The notes beneath the pieces were generated by a model. The model was not told where the DNA came from, ran no database searches, and was given only the letters and a program-made list of their open reading frames with translations. From NCBI GenBank assembly GCA_014879445.1, contig JACSSC010000022.1:1-64000 (forward strand): DNA of 64,000 bases, in the 5' to 3' direction. The translations under genes and the position numbers were made by a program. Each line of letters opens with the position of its first letter. Positions within the stretch are counted from its first letter, which is position 1. This document shows positions 1-9,467 of this stretch, one piece after another. The stretch is from Candidatus Competibacteraceae bacterium. GTDB lineage: Bacteria; Bacteroidota; Bacteroidia; CAIKAF01.

Positions 1-160
1 GGAGGAGGGGGATGGTGTTGGCTGTTATGCGGCAGGGATAGGAAGGGCGCTGCCCAGAGGCAGCGGTGCAAAGCACCGGAGCGAAGCGCAGCCCTGTATA
101 GCCCGGCGACCCGCTGCTGCAAGCGCGGGGTGGGCGCCCAAACTTGCATTATGATTTTAC
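1..160. repeat. GC-rich extragenic element with tandem hairpins
   Basis: This non-coding stretch is far richer in G and C than the rest of the window and contains back-to-back inverted repeats: CGCTGCC/GGCAGCG with a 4-base loop (near 49-66), CGGTGC/GCACCG with a 3-base loop (near 64-80), and a looser ACCCGC/GCGGGGT pair (near 109-132). No reading frame in it looks like protein. It resembles the GC-rich extragenic palindromic elements scattered between genes in some Bacteroidota genomes, but no second copy lies in this window, so the repeat status is inferred. It lies downstream of the DUF2911 gene and may extend beyond the left edge. Confidence 0.45.
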
Positions 161-183
161 ATACAGAATGGTTGTTGGCATAA

Positions 184-218
184 AATTAAAAAGCCCCGAA
201 TGTGGGGACTTTTTAATT
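184..218. terminator. Bidirectional rho-independent terminator
   Basis: The arms AATTAAAAAG (184-193) and CTTTTTAATT (209-218) flank a C/G-rich top (CCC/GGG with one C/A mismatch) and a short loop. There is an A-tract on one side and a T-tract on the other, so it can work on both strands. It lies 28 bases beyond the stop codon of the minus-strand DUF2911 gene, which it probably terminates. Confidence 0.75.
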
Positions 219-245
219 CATAAGTGCGTGCAGAGGTATGAGAAT

Positions 246-1091
246 TTACTTGTTTTTCTTTTTTGACCATTCCAGGATAGAGGCGTCATTCATTTTCACA
301 TAGGTGTCGTCGCCATCTTTTTGTGCCATCTCGGATGATTTGCGTGCTGTTTCGATGGCACCTGTATAGTCGCCAATTTCGGCTTGTATCAGGGCTTTGG
401 TACGTAATACCCAATAACGCTCGTATCCGCCGTCAATGGCTGCATTGATCCAGCTTAATGCTTTGCTCATATCTTTATTATTTTCTAAATAATAGGTAGC
501 GGCCTGATAGTAATTACGAGCTGGAATTTGCAGTGCGGCATCAATGTTTTTCATCACTTGTTTATCGGGATTGGTAGCTACCGAAAATTTGATGGCGGTA
601 GTTTCCCAAAGGATTTCAATATCGGCAGATTGAATAGTTAGATTGCTGAAACCGATTGTAAAAGTTTCGACTGCAGGCACTGTATAAGGTTTGATTTTGA
701 AGCGACAAGCGTCTTCACTTTCTTTGTATCCGCTAGTGCCTGAGAGTTCGGACTGTTTGCTGATGATGATGGTCCATTCTGATTTACCGGGAATTGCAAA
801 CAATGCGTAGTCGCCTTTAGGTACAGGATGGCCTGCAATGCTTACCGAATCGGAGAATGTAAGTTTGGTGGCTTTGTTGGCCCCTGTTCGCCACATTTTA
901 TCATAAGGCACCAAGTCGCCGAAAATTTTGCGACCTTTTGCACTGGGTCTGGAATACACTATGGAGGCGTCAACCAATCCAATTTTTTGTGTTATTGTAG
1001 AGAGTGGGCTGGGTTGTGGCATAGCAATTTGAGCATACATAAAATGAGTGGCGAGCATTACTACAAACATTATACTTGTTTTTTTCATCAT
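246..1091 (-). CDS. DUF2911 domain protein with C-terminal TPR-like helices
   Basis: A secreted or periplasmic protein of 281 residues, known only as a domain of unknown function. Residues 1-20 form a signal peptide ending ATHFMYAQ. The DUF2911 domain follows (about 25-170), with the family's typical SPLSTITQKIG, YSRPSAKGRKIFG and WRTGANKAT segments and a later GDYALFAIPG turn. Residues 190-275 are helical and look like one or two tetratricopeptide-like repeats (NYYQAATYYLENN, YWVLRTKALIQAEIGDYTGAI). Two adjacent ATG codons (1091 and 1088) could start it. It is divergent from the TonB receptor at 1201. DUF2911 proteins are common in Bacteroidota; no reaction is known and I infer none. Confidence 0.9.
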   Translation of the reverse strand: MMKKTSIMFVVMLATHFMYAQIAMPQPSPLSTITQKIGLVDASIVYSRPSAKGRKIFGDLVPYDKMWRTGANKATKLTFSDSVSIAGHPVPKGDYALFAIPGKSEWTIIISKQSELSGTSGYKESEDACRFKIKPYTVPAVETFTIGFSNLTIQSADIEILWETTAIKFSVATNPDKQVMKNIDAALQIPARNYYQAATYYLENNKDMSKALSWINAAIDGGYERYWVLRTKALIQAEIGDYTGAIETARKSSEMAQKDGDDTYVKMNDASILEWSKKKNK

Positions 1092-1116
1092 CTTACAGTC
1101 GTTTTTAATCTTGTTA

Positions 1117-1124
1117 TATCTTTG
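1117..1124 (+). promoter_or_regulatory. Bacteroidota -7 element (TATCTTTG) for the TonB receptor
   Basis: TATCTTTG matches the TAnnTTTG -7 consensus. Transcription would start near 1131, about 70 bases before the ATG at 1201. No convincing -33 TTTG is present. Confidence 0.5.
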
Positions 1125-1200
1125 TTATGTGTGGCAATATAACCAAATATTGAGAAAAAGGTTTGCAAGGGCTCGATATAATATGTCAGAAAAGGTAAAA

Positions 1201-3573
1201 ATGAATCGTTGTTTGTTGCCCATTTTGGCGTTATTCTTTTTTACTTTTCAATCAGATGTATTGGCGCAGAAATATACGCAGACGATTCGTGGACGTATAT
1301 TAGATAGAGACAATCAGATGCCTTTATTTGGTGCTTCTGTGGTGCTTGATGGTACCAATCCTTTACTGGGGTCGGTTGCCGATGAGCAGGGTTATTTTAT
1401 TTTGCAACAGGTACCTGTTGGGCGATACAATATACGTGTGTCGTATTTGGGATATGAAGATATAATGTTGCAGCAGGTACAGGTATTGGCGGGAAAGGAA
1501 TTGGTACTAAACATAGAAATGATAGAGCGTATCAGAGAAATTGAAGCCATTGCAATACAAGGCAATCATGAGAAAGATAAGCCCCTGAATGAGATGGCAA
1601 CAGTGAGTGTACGCACATTTCATGTAGAGGAAACGCAGCGTTATGCAGCCAGTTTTAATGATCCGGCGAGGATGGCAGTTTCGTTTGCCGGTGTGAGTAC
1701 CAGCAATGATGCCAGTAATGAAATTATCGTGAGGGGTAATTCGGCACGTGGAATGTTGTGGCGTGTTGAGGGTGTTGAAATTCCTAATCCTAATCATTTC
1801 AGCAATGGTGAAGGTGGCTCGGGAGGAGGTATTAGCATTCTCAGCAGTCAAGTTTTGGGTTCGAGTGATTTTTTTACGGGGGCCTTTCCGGCCGAATATG
1901 GAAATGCATTGTCGGGTGTGTTTGATATTCGTTTCAGAAAGGGCAATTATGATAAAAGAGAGTATTCGGTTCAACTGGGGGTATTGGGTTTGCAGGCATC
2001 ACTGGAAGGGCCGTTTACTAAAAAATATAATGGTTCGTATTTGTTGAATTATCGTTATTCAACATTGGTTTTGCTAAATGCAATCGGTTTGAAAATTGTG
2101 AATAATGCATTAGTGCCAGAATTTCAGGACCTGAGTTTTGTTTTCCATTTTCCAACTCGTAAAGCGGGCTCGTTTACTTTTTGGGGGATGGGTGGATTAT
2201 CAAAGGCCGGCGAAATAGCTATTAAGGATTCCACAAAGTGGGAGCGACGTTCAGACCGATTTGAAGATTATAACAATCAAGCTGTTGGTGTAGCAGGTTT
2301 GACTTATACGTATGCTTTTCGCAATCAAAAAACGTATCTAAAAAATGTATTATCCTTTTCGGCTGATCATTTGGGATATCGATTAGATTCCTTGGACCAG
2401 CAATATGAAAGCCATACTGCCTACAAAGATGAATTTACTTATTATACTGCCCGAACACATTTTTTTGTGAATCATAAATTCAATCCGCGACACATTTTGC
2501 GTGCCGGATTTTTTTACAATCATTATTTCTATCAGCTGTATTCACAAGGGTTGATTTTTGATAGCGGGCAGCAAGGTGTTTTTGTGAATGAGAATGGTCA
2601 TACGGGCTTACTGCAATCTTATGCACAGTGGAAGTTTCGTATTTCGGATCGTTTAGAGTTGAATACGGGATTTCATCAATTGATTTTTTTACTCAATAAA
2701 CAATTTTCCTTTGAGCCACGCATTGGCATGCAATGGAAGCCGGCGCAACGACATGCCCTAAATCTTGGGGCAGGTATGCACAGCCGTATGGAACCCGTTT
2801 CGAATTATTTAAGTCGGATGTATCTTGACAGTTTACATTATGTGCAGGCCAATCGTAATCTTGACCTTACTCGTTCGGTGCATGTGGTGGCCGGTTACGA
2901 TTGGGCATTTTGGGAGCAGATGCGATTAAAAGCAGAAGTGTATTTTCAATATATCTATTCAGTTCCTGTAGATACAATTACAGGCAGCACTGAATGTATG
3001 CTAAATTTGAGTGCTGGTACTGTACGGTCGCCTTATCATAATGAAGGGTTGGGCAGAAACTACGGACTGGAGATTACATTAGAAAAATTTTTTTCCAAAA
3101 ATTATTTCTTTTTGCTAACTGGTTCTGTTTTTCAAAGTGAATACAATATGGGCGATGGCATTTGGTATAGTACTCGATTTAATGGGAATTATATGCTGAA
3201 TGCGTTAGGTGGTTATGAATTGAGATTTGGAAAAAGTAAACAAAGCAGTTGGGGTATTAATGCACGAATTATATGGCGTGGTGGCAATCGCTATTCTCCG
3301 ATTGACACGATAGCTTCAATAGCAGCGGGCAGAGAAATTAGCATACAGGGATTGACATACAGTGAGCGGGTACCTGATTATTTTAGAATGGATGTGTCAA
3401 CACATCTCCGGTTTAATTTCAAAAAATGGGCATTTAGTATTGCTGCTGAGGTGCAGAATGTTACCAATCGCTTAAATGTGAATCGTTATTTTTATGATCC
3501 TTACACAAAGGAAGTGAGGGCGGCCACAATGTTTGGCATTATGCCGGTTTTTAATTTTAAGTTCGAATTTTAA
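1201..3573 (+). CDS. TonB-dependent receptor with carboxypeptidase-regulatory-like N-terminus
   Basis: An outer-membrane receptor for energised uptake of an unknown ligand, 790 residues. The ATG at 1201 is chosen because it gives a clean signal peptide (MNRCLLPILALFFF ... DVLAQ); the open frame runs further upstream without protein-like character, and an ATG at 1183 is possible. Residues 25-110 are a CarboxypepD_reg-like beta-sandwich (IRGRILDRD, GYFILQQVPVGRYNIRVSYLGYED). The plug follows (about 130-235, with EIIVRGNSARGMLWRVEGVEIP and FTGAFPAEYGNALSGVFDIR), then a beta-barrel ending in the aromatic strand FNFKFEF. No SusD partner is adjacent, so a SusCD-type glycan system is not supported. 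It converges on the next gene with only 13 bases between stop codons. Confidence 0.93.
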   Translation: MNRCLLPILALFFFTFQSDVLAQKYTQTIRGRILDRDNQMPLFGASVVLDGTNPLLGSVADEQGYFILQQVPVGRYNIRVSYLGYEDIMLQQVQVLAGKELVLNIEMIERIREIEAIAIQGNHEKDKPLNEMATVSVRTFHVEETQRYAASFNDPARMAVSFAGVSTSNDASNEIIVRGNSARGMLWRVEGVEIPNPNHFSNGEGGSGGGISILSSQVLGSSDFFTGAFPAEYGNALSGVFDIRFRKGNYDKREYSVQLGVLGLQASLEGPFTKKYNGSYLLNYRYSTLVLLNAIGLKIVNNALVPEFQDLSFVFHFPTRKAGSFTFWGMGGLSKAGEIAIKDSTKWERRSDRFEDYNNQAVGVAGLTYTYAFRNQKTYLKNVLSFSADHLGYRLDSLDQQYESHTAYKDEFTYYTARTHFFVNHKFNPRHILRAGFFYNHYFYQLYSQGLIFDSGQQGVFVNENGHTGLLQSYAQWKFRISDRLELNTGFHQLIFLLNKQFSFEPRIGMQWKPAQRHALNLGAGMHSRMEPVSNYLSRMYLDSLHYVQANRNLDLTRSVHVVAGYDWAFWEQMRLKAEVYFQYIYSVPVDTITGSTECMLNLSAGTVRSPYHNEGLGRNYGLEITLEKFFSKNYFFLLTGSVFQSEYNMGDGIWYSTRFNGNYMLNALGGYELRFGKSKQSSWGINARIIWRGGNRYSPIDTIASIAAGREISIQGLTYSERVPDYFRMDVSTHLRFNFKKWAFSIAAEVQNVTNRLNVNRYFYDPYTKEVRAATMFGIMPVFNFKFEF

Positions 3574-3586
3574 TTCTCAAGCTACT

Positions 3587-6034
3587 TCATCGTATCAGTG
3601 TAATGTGTCCCTTGTATCGGAATACTTTGCCTTTCTCATTAGTGAATGTTACACTATAGGCATAGATGCCCTGAGGGCAAATATCGCCATCGGGACCGTT
3701 GGTAGCATACCAGGGTTTGGCAACATCGTTGCTTTCAAACACAATTTGCCCCCAGCGATTGAATACCTGAACATCAATAGAAACGACTTGATTATGCAAA
3801 TTTCGACCAATAGGAAACCAGCTTTCATTTTTTCCGTCACCATTGGGGGTGAAACTGTTGGGGATGAACACCTGACTGATATCGTCAATAATAACGGGGC
3901 TAATTACGGTATCAGAGCAGCCGTGTATAGTTGTAGCAATTAAGGTAATCATAAAGGTATCGGCAAAACCAAACTCGTAGGATGGATTGGTTGCACTTGT
4001 GTAATACAGCCCATCCATGTCCCACTGAAAATAGATGGCATTGGGGGTAGATGTATTGGTAAAGGTAATGAGCGAATAATCGGTTGTGGCTGGTTGTGGA
4101 TTGGCATAGAATCCGGCAATAGGGACGCTATAAACTTCGAGATAACCTGCCGCAAAAGCCGTATCGGCGCAGCCGTGATCGCTGCTTACAATCAATTGTA
4201 CATCATAAGTACCAGGGGTATTGATGCTGAAAGTGGGATTGGATTGGGTGTATATATTGTTATTTATCACATTCCATTGATAAGCGACAATACTGCCTGA
4301 GCTTATGCTGCTAAGGTCGTTGAGTGTAAAAGCAACGGGTGCGCATCCGTTTAGTATGGGTGCCGAGAATGCTGCTTGTGGAATAGGGTAGGCCAGTAGG
4401 GTGATGGAGGCCGTATCTTGACAGCCGTTCACATCTGTGCCTACCACATCCCATGTTTGCGTTTGCGTGATGGTAGCGGTTGGGTTGCTGATTTGAGCAT
4501 CATTCAGGCCTGTGGGAGGTAACCACGAGTAACTGGCAGCGCCATTGGCCTGAAGTTGCGTTGAGAATCCTGAGCATACACCAGGGGTAGCACTAGTTAC
4601 TAACACAGAGGGTGCAGGGTAAACGTGTACTGTGTTGGTAATGCTATCGGTGCAGCCGAATGCGTCGGTGCCAATAATAGTATATTGAATGTCGGATGGT
4701 GGTGAGGCATGCACCGTTGCACTGCTACTGTTGTCTAAATAAATCGCTGGTGTCCAAGTATATGTTTGTGCCCCCGAAGCTGTAAGCTGTACGGACTCGC
4801 CAGGGCAAATGTATGGGTCAACGGGGTTGACTTGAATCAAGGGATTGGGAAGCATGTTTAGCACAGCATTCGCAGTTCCTGTGCATCCGTTGAAATCAAC
4901 TACCGAAACCGATACAGGTCCAGGGGTTGAGGTAGAAAAAGTTGGCAGGGTACTTCCATCACTCCATTGATAGCTCATGTAGGGCTGATCAGTAGATACT
5001 GTAATGGATGTATTTGGGCAGAAATCGTAAGGGCCGGTAATCAAGGGCGTGATGAAGGGAGGACCAGGCATGACGAAAACAGTGTCGGGGCCATTGCTTC
5101 CTGTGTATCCCATGCATGTATTATAGCCCTGATAGCAGGCGCCATATTCTAAATGACAAGTATAACTTGCTCCGGCAGATGGCGGAGTAACAGTAATAGA
5201 GTTACCAGTACCAATGGGTATAGGATTGCCTACCTGATACCATGTAAGTGTGCCTGATACAGGAGGGCCGCTAGGTGTATAACGAACAGCATGGTTAGTG
5301 GCTGTCCATTGAGTGGAGTTTCTGCCTGGTACAACAATTGCCGTTGTGCCTGTTTGGTTGTGCAAACCCTGAACGGCTGTTCCACCAGCCCACGATATGC
5401 AATTGGGCTTGTTGGTCAGATGATTTTCAATTTCGTTTGTGCTTTCGTATAAAATAATTTGAAAAGTCCCCAACGTGCTGGTACAACTAAACATGGGTAC
5501 GTTGGTCCAACTAACCACTAATTTTCTGCACGGAGCAGTACCTAGTGTTTGATAACGAATATACGGACTACCTGATCCTGTACCCGGATGCCAATCCTGC
5601 CATGGACCCATCACACAATTTTTGGGAAAGGAGGCACCTGCGTTTGGTATGGGTGATGATGTAAAAGTAGTAGGTTGACCGGCACTAAAAGATATCCATC
5701 CATTTGAGCCGATGTAAAATTGAGTGTAGGTATTGCCAAAGAAGCAAAAGCTGAAACCAATCGGAAAAGGACCCTGCTGAGAGTCATCACTCATCGTTAA
5801 GGGTGTGCCTCCAACCGGAACAGGGTTAAATGGAATGTTAGCTACTGTATAGGTTGAAGTTGAATTAGGTGCCGGTCCGCCGCCAGGGCAGTTGCTGAAA
5901 TCGGCAGTTAGTGTAGTAGAACCTACTGCACAGGGTAAAAACTGGTCAGGTCCGAGATACGGACACAGCCCTTGTGATTTCGTTGAAAATATTGTGGTGA
6001 GGGTGATAAAAACTAAAAGGTAAATCTTCTTCAT
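3587..6034 (-). CDS. Secreted protein with PKD-like repeats and gliding-associated (T9SS) C-terminal domain
   Basis: A large extracellular protein of 815 residues, probably exported by T9SS and held at the cell surface. It has an N-terminal signal peptide (MKKIYLLVFITLTTIFSTKSQ), then a Cys-rich N-terminal region with GSNGWISFSAGQ and a DWHPG segment typical of Bacteroidota surface proteins. Several Ig/PKD-like units follow, each with short Cys motifs such as NGCTGTANAV, FGCTDSITN and NGCQDTASI. The last 85 or so residues form the gliding-motility-associated C-terminal domain: FIPNSFTPNGDGKNESWFP, VFNRWGQIVFES and a final RYKGHITLIR. This domain class directs proteins to T9SS in related species. 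The binding target of the repeats is unknown; adhesion is an inference. Confidence 0.9.
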   Translation of the reverse strand: MKKIYLLVFITLTTIFSTKSQGLCPYLGPDQFLPCAVGSTTLTADFSNCPGGGPAPNSTSTYTVANIPFNPVPVGGTPLTMSDDSQQGPFPIGFSFCFFGNTYTQFYIGSNGWISFSAGQPTTFTSSPIPNAGASFPKNCVMGPWQDWHPGTGSGSPYIRYQTLGTAPCRKLVVSWTNVPMFSCTSTLGTFQIILYESTNEIENHLTNKPNCISWAGGTAVQGLHNQTGTTAIVVPGRNSTQWTATNHAVRYTPSGPPVSGTLTWYQVGNPIPIGTGNSITVTPPSAGASYTCHLEYGACYQGYNTCMGYTGSNGPDTVFVMPGPPFITPLITGPYDFCPNTSITVSTDQPYMSYQWSDGSTLPTFSTSTPGPVSVSVVDFNGCTGTANAVLNMLPNPLIQVNPVDPYICPGESVQLTASGAQTYTWTPAIYLDNSSSATVHASPPSDIQYTIIGTDAFGCTDSITNTVHVYPAPSVLVTSATPGVCSGFSTQLQANGAASYSWLPPTGLNDAQISNPTATITQTQTWDVVGTDVNGCQDTASITLLAYPIPQAAFSAPILNGCAPVAFTLNDLSSISSGSIVAYQWNVINNNIYTQSNPTFSINTPGTYDVQLIVSSDHGCADTAFAAGYLEVYSVPIAGFYANPQPATTDYSLITFTNTSTPNAIYFQWDMDGLYYTSATNPSYEFGFADTFMITLIATTIHGCSDTVISPVIIDDISQVFIPNSFTPNGDGKNESWFPIGRNLHNQVVSIDVQVFNRWGQIVFESNDVAKPWYATNGPDGDICPQGIYAYSVTFTNEKGKVFRYKGHITLIR

Positions 6035-6149
6035 GGGTTTTGTTTCAAAGAATGTATCAACCCAAATGCATAGAAAGGAAAAAGGGTTGCACTAAGTTTA
6101 AAAAAAAATGAAGAAAATGTTATTGAATGAATTAAATATGAAAAATAAG

Positions 6150-6812
6150 TCAGGATTTTTCTGTCATCAAGCCCTGTGTGTATGCATAATTAATTAACTC
6201 AGTGGCGCTTTTGCAAGAAAGTTTTTTGAGAATATTTTTTCGATGGGTGTAAACGGTATGTGTGCTAAGAAATAACTCTTCGGCAATCTCTTTTGTTGAT
6301 TTTCCGAGTGTTACTAATCTAAAAATTTCCATTTCCCTTTCAGACAAATCGTTGTGTAAGTTTTTTTCGGACGAAGGTTGCTTAAAGCTCAGCTGAATAA
6401 GCACTTCAACCACTTTGGAGCTAAAAAATTTTCCACCAGAGACGATCGTTCGAATGGCTGCAACTAACTCATCAGGTGTAGAAACCGTAGTGATAAACCC
6501 TTGAATTTTTAGCTTATGTAGTTTGTAAATTTCTTCTTTGTTCATATCCGACAGCAGCAATACACGATATTGCTCCATGAATTCATCATTTTGGGCTAAG
6601 TTTTCTTCATCAAAAAAACTTTCTAAAGAGCGATCAATAATCAAAATATCAGGGCTAAGCACGGGGGCAAGCTGTATGAGGGATAGGGTATCAGTAGCTT
6701 CACCACAAACGGCAATACCTCGACATTTTTCAAGCAATGCCTTCAGGCCACTAAGTAAAAGGGGCTGACTGCCGGCAATTAATACTTGCGTAGATGAAGC
6801 AACTGGTTGCAT
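6150..6812 (-). CDS. LuxR/NarL-family response regulator with degenerate receiver
   Basis: A DNA-binding regulator of 220 residues. Residues 8-125 have a receiver fold and keep the usual phospho-acceptor position (Asp60 in ILIIDRS). However, the acidic pair expected near residues 13-15 is replaced by AGS (VLIAGSQP), and the conserved Lys near 107 is replaced in GFITTV, so normal phosphorylation is doubtful. Residues 155-215 form a LuxR-type helix-turn-helix (LSEREMEIFRLVTLGKSTKE, ending in HTVYTHRKNILKKL). ATG at 6812 is preferred over an upstream TTG at 6824 because a -7 element overlaps that TTG. No sensor kinase is adjacent. Confidence 0.9.
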   Translation of the reverse strand: MQPVASSTQVLIAGSQPLLLSGLKALLEKCRGIAVCGEATDTLSLIQLAPVLSPDILIIDRSLESFFDEENLAQNDEFMEQYRVLLLSDMNKEEIYKLHKLKIQGFITTVSTPDELVAAIRTIVSGGKFFSSKVVEVLIQLSFKQPSSEKNLHNDLSEREMEIFRLVTLGKSTKEIAEELFLSTHTVYTHRKNILKKLSCKSATELINYAYTQGLMTEKS

Positions 6813-6821
6813 AATTAAAAG

Positions 6822-6829
6822 CAAATGTA
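6822..6829 (-). promoter_or_regulatory. -7 element (TACATTTG) for the LuxR-type regulator
   Basis: Read on the minus strand, this is TACATTTG, an exact TAnnTTTG match. It ends 9 bases before the ATG at 6812, so transcription would begin within a few bases of the start codon. It also argues against the TTG start at 6824. Confidence 0.5.
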
Positions 6830-6882
6830 CATACTAAATGAATAACCCGTATCAATCCATATTGTTTTCCTTTTTTACAGAA

Positions 6883-6913
6883 TTGTTCATTTGTGTGTTA
6901 ATCATTATCTTTG
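6883..6913 (+). promoter_or_regulatory. Promoter of thrS-infC-rpmI-rplT (-33 TTG, -7 TATCTTTG)
   Basis: TTG at 6883-6885 and TATCTTTG at 6906-6913 are separated by 20 bases, matching the Bacteroidota -33/-7 arrangement. The expected start is near 6919, giving a leader of about 14 bases before thrS. Confidence 0.65.
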
Positions 6914-6932
6914 CCGCCCTTAGAATGGTAGC

Positions 6933-8867
6933 ATGATACAAATACAATTTCCCGATCAGTCAGTTCGATCATTTTCGAAAGGCATTACTCCTATAGATAT
7001 TGCTAAATCTATCAGTCATGGCTTGGCAAAAAAAGTATTGGCTGCTGAGATTGATGGTGTTCTTAGAGATGCTACGATACCTTTAACGCAGGATTGTTCT
7101 TTGCGATTGTTGACATGGGATGATGAAAATGGCAAGGCCAGTTTTTGGCATTCGTCTGCACACTTAATGGCCGAAGCGATTCAAGCATTTTATCCTCAAG
7201 CCAAATTTACAATAGGGCCGCCTATCGAAAACGGGTTTTATTATGATGTAGATTTTGGTGATGAAAGTTTTACTGCCGACCAAATTCCGGCAATAGAAAA
7301 GAAGATGATGGCCTTGGCGCAACAAGATAATCCGTTTGAGCTTTATCCAATGTCGAAAGAGGAAGCACTTGCATATTACAAGGAAAGAAGCAATGAGTAC
7401 AAAATTGAACTAATAGAGAATTTGACAGATGGCGAAATTACATTTTGTCGTCAGGGCGAATTTGTGGATTTGTGTCGTGGAGGTCATGTGCCTTCAACCG
7501 GTTATATCAAGGCCATTAAGTTACTCAATGTGGCCGGCGCATATTGGCGTGGTGATGAAAAAAACAAGCAGTTGACACGTATTTATGGCATTTCATTTCC
7601 ACAACAAAAGATGCTTGATGAATATCTTGTAATGCTCGAAGAAGCCAAAAAGCGCGATCACCGCAAATTAGGTCAGGAGCTAGGTTTGTTTACATTCAGC
7701 CAACGAGTTGGAAAGGGTTTGCCATTATGGTTACCCAAGGGAGCTGACCTTCGTGAGCGTCTTGAACGGTTTATGCGTGATGCTCAAAAGAAAGCCGGCT
7801 ATCAGCAAGTCGTTACACCGCATATTGGCAGCAAATCATTGTACGAAACCAGCGGCCACTGGGATAAATACGGAAAAGACAGCTTTCAACCCATTCATAC
7901 GCCAGAAGAGGATGAGTTGTTTATGCTCAAACCAATGAATTGTCCGCATCATTGTGAAATATTCAAGGCAGAGCCCCGCTCATATAAAGATTTGCCACTT
8001 CGTTTGGCTGAGTTTGGCACGGTTTACAGATATGAGCAGAGTGGTGAGTTGCACGGGCTTACACGTGTACGAGGGTTTACACAAGATGATGCCCACATTT
8101 TTTGTATGGCTTCACAGGTAAAAGAGGAGTTTGTGAAGGTAATAGATCTTGTATTACATGTATTCAAATCGCTTGATTTTACTGATTTTACAGCGCAGGT
8201 ATCCCTTCGCAGTAAAGAGGATAGAGAAAAATATATTGGCTCAGATGAAAACTGGGATCGGGCCGAACGCGAAATACAGGAGGCAGCTTCCGAACGCGGG
8301 CTCAATACCAAAGTCGTGTATGGCGAAGCTGCATTTTATGGGCCTAAGCTCGATTTTATGGTGAAAGATGCTTTAGGTAGGTCGTGGCAGTTGGGAACAA
8401 TTCAGGTAGATTACAATCTCCCCGAGCGTTTTGAACTAGAATATACCGGAGCCGACAACCAGAAGCATCGTCCGGTTATGATACACCGTGCGCCATTTGG
8501 CTCGATGGAGCGTTTTATAGCGGTGCTTACCGAGCATTGTGCCGGAAATTTTCCGGTTTGGCTGGCTCCCATTCAGGTTGCCGTATTGCCCATCAGCGAT
8601 AAATTCAATGATTATGCAAAAAAAGTTGTTGAATTGTTGAAAAATAACGAAATTCGCACCCTATTTGACGATCGGTCAGAAAAAATTGGGAAAAAAATTC
8701 GCGATAGCGAAGTGATGAAAGTACCGTATATGCTGATTGTTGGAGAGAAAGAAGAAGCGCAGAATCAGGTCGCAGTCAGAAAGCATGGCAGCGGAGATTT
8801 GGGTGTGATGAGTACCGAAAATATGATGTCGCTTGTTCAAAATCAGATAGATGAAATGTTAAACTAA
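6933..8867 (+). CDS. thrS: Threonyl-tRNA synthetase
   Basis: Charges tRNA(Thr) with threonine in the cytoplasm. It is 644 residues, the normal length. In order: an N-terminal TGS domain (1-62), the second N-terminal editing domain with its HSSAH metal-like motif (His73, His77) and a later CRGGHV segment, the class II catalytic core (about 245-540) with [11 protein letters not shown] carrying zinc ligands, motif 2 around [16 protein letters not shown], motif 3 around [13 protein letters not shown], and a C-terminal anticodon-binding domain from about 545. It heads a run with infC, rpmI and rplT, the usual bacterial order. The leader is too short for a T-box or long autoregulatory operator. Confidence 0.98.
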   Translation: MIQIQFPDQSVRSFSKGITPIDIAKSISHGLAKKVLAAEIDGVLRDATIPLTQDCSLRLLTWDDENGKASFWHSSAHLMAEAIQAFYPQAKFTIGPPIENGFYYDVDFGDESFTADQIPAIEKKMMALAQQDNPFELYPMSKEEALAYYKERSNEYKIELIENLTDGEITFCRQGEFVDLCRGGHVPSTGYIKAIKLLNVAGAYWRGDEKNKQLTRIYGISFPQQKMLDEYLVMLEEAKKRDHRKLGQELGLFTFSQRVGKGLPLWLPKGADLRERLERFMRDAQKKAGYQQVVTPHIGSKSLYETSGHWDKYGKDSFQPIHTPEEDELFMLKPMNCPHHCEIFKAEPRSYKDLPLRLAEFGTVYRYEQSGELHGLTRVRGFTQDDAHIFCMASQVKEEFVKVIDLVLHVFKSLDFTDFTAQVSLRSKEDREKYIGSDENWDRAEREIQEAASERGLNTKVVYGEAAFYGPKLDFMVKDALGRSWQLGTIQVDYNLPERFELEYTGADNQKHRPVMIHRAPFGSMERFIAVLTEHCAGNFPVWLAPIQVAVLPISDKFNDYAKKVVELLKNNEIRTLFDDRSEKIGKKIRDSEVMKVPYMLIVGEKEEAQNQVAVRKHGSGDLGVMSTENMMSLVQNQIDEMLN

Positions 8868-8870
8868 ACA

Positions 8871-8885
8871 AAGGAGGTAGATATT
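8871..8885 (+). promoter_or_regulatory. Perfect Shine-Dalgarno with AUU start codon of infC
   Basis: AAGGAGGT (8871-8878) lies five bases, counted from the end of AAGGAGG, before an ATT at 8883. The ATT is in frame with IF-3. Other gene starts that I checked here (thrS, rpmI, rplT, sufB, sufC, topA, gldM) have no such motif. AUU starts on infC are known to let IF-3 repress its own translation. Confidence 0.8.
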
Positions 8886-9440
8886 TTACAGCAGAACAGG
8901 CCGGGTAATCCTCGATTTCCAAGACAAAAGGAGCCGGAACACAAAATTAACGAACGCATTCGCGCCCCACGTATCCGCGTGGTAGGAGAGGGGATAGAAT
9001 CTCAAGTTGTTTCATTGCAGGATGCAATACGTATGGCTGAAAATGCCGGATTGGATTTGGTGGAAATTTCACCTAATGCCGAGCCACCTGTCTGTAAAAT
9101 TATTGATTACAAAAAATTTCTGTACGAACTTAAAAGAAAACAGAAAGAAATAAAGGCCAAGGCATCTAAAATCGTGGTGAAAGAAATTCGATTTGGGCCA
9201 CAAACCGATGATCATGACTTTAATTTTAAATTAAACCATGCCAAAAAGTTTCTTTCAGAAGGCGCAAAAGTAAAGGCCTATGTTTTTTTTAAAGGTCGTT
9301 CTATCATTTTCAAAGAGCAAGGCGAAGTGCTTTTATTGCGTTTTGCCAACGAACTCGAAGAGTATGGAAAGGTAGAATCGCTCCCTGTACTCGAAGGTAA
9401 GAGAATGATTATGCTTATATCTCCAAAAAAGAAAAAATAA
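8883..9440 (+). CDS. infC: Translation initiation factor IF-3 (AUU start)
   Basis: Binds the 30S subunit, prevents 50S joining and checks start-codon pairing. The ATT at 8883 gives 185 residues beginning [20 protein letters not shown] and then the family motif [19 protein letters not shown]. No ATG opens the frame; a start at the GTG at 8979 would cut off the conserved INERIR helix, so the ATT start is strongly preferred. The N-terminal domain runs to about residue 95 ([20 protein letters not shown]). The C-terminal domain follows with [18 protein letters not shown] and [11 protein letters not shown]. It is 15 bases after thrS and 27 before rpmI. Autoregulation through the AUU is inferred from other bacteria. 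Confidence 0.95.
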   Translation: MLQQNRPGNPRFPRQKEPEHKINERIRAPRIRVVGEGIESQVVSLQDAIRMAENAGLDLVEISPNAEPPVCKIIDYKKFLYELKRKQKEIKAKASKIVVKEIRFGPQTDDHDFNFKLNHAKKFLSEGAKVKAYVFFKGRSIIFKEQGEVLLLRFANELEEYGKVESLPVLEGKRMIMLISPKKKK

Positions 9441-9467
9441 TATTAGGTAACCTAAAACAGATAAGTT

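Noticed and set aside
1507-1974. A 155-codon open frame on the minus strand inside the first TonB receptor
   Set aside because: The opposite strand encodes the conserved plug and regulatory domain; the antisense protein has no recognisable feature.
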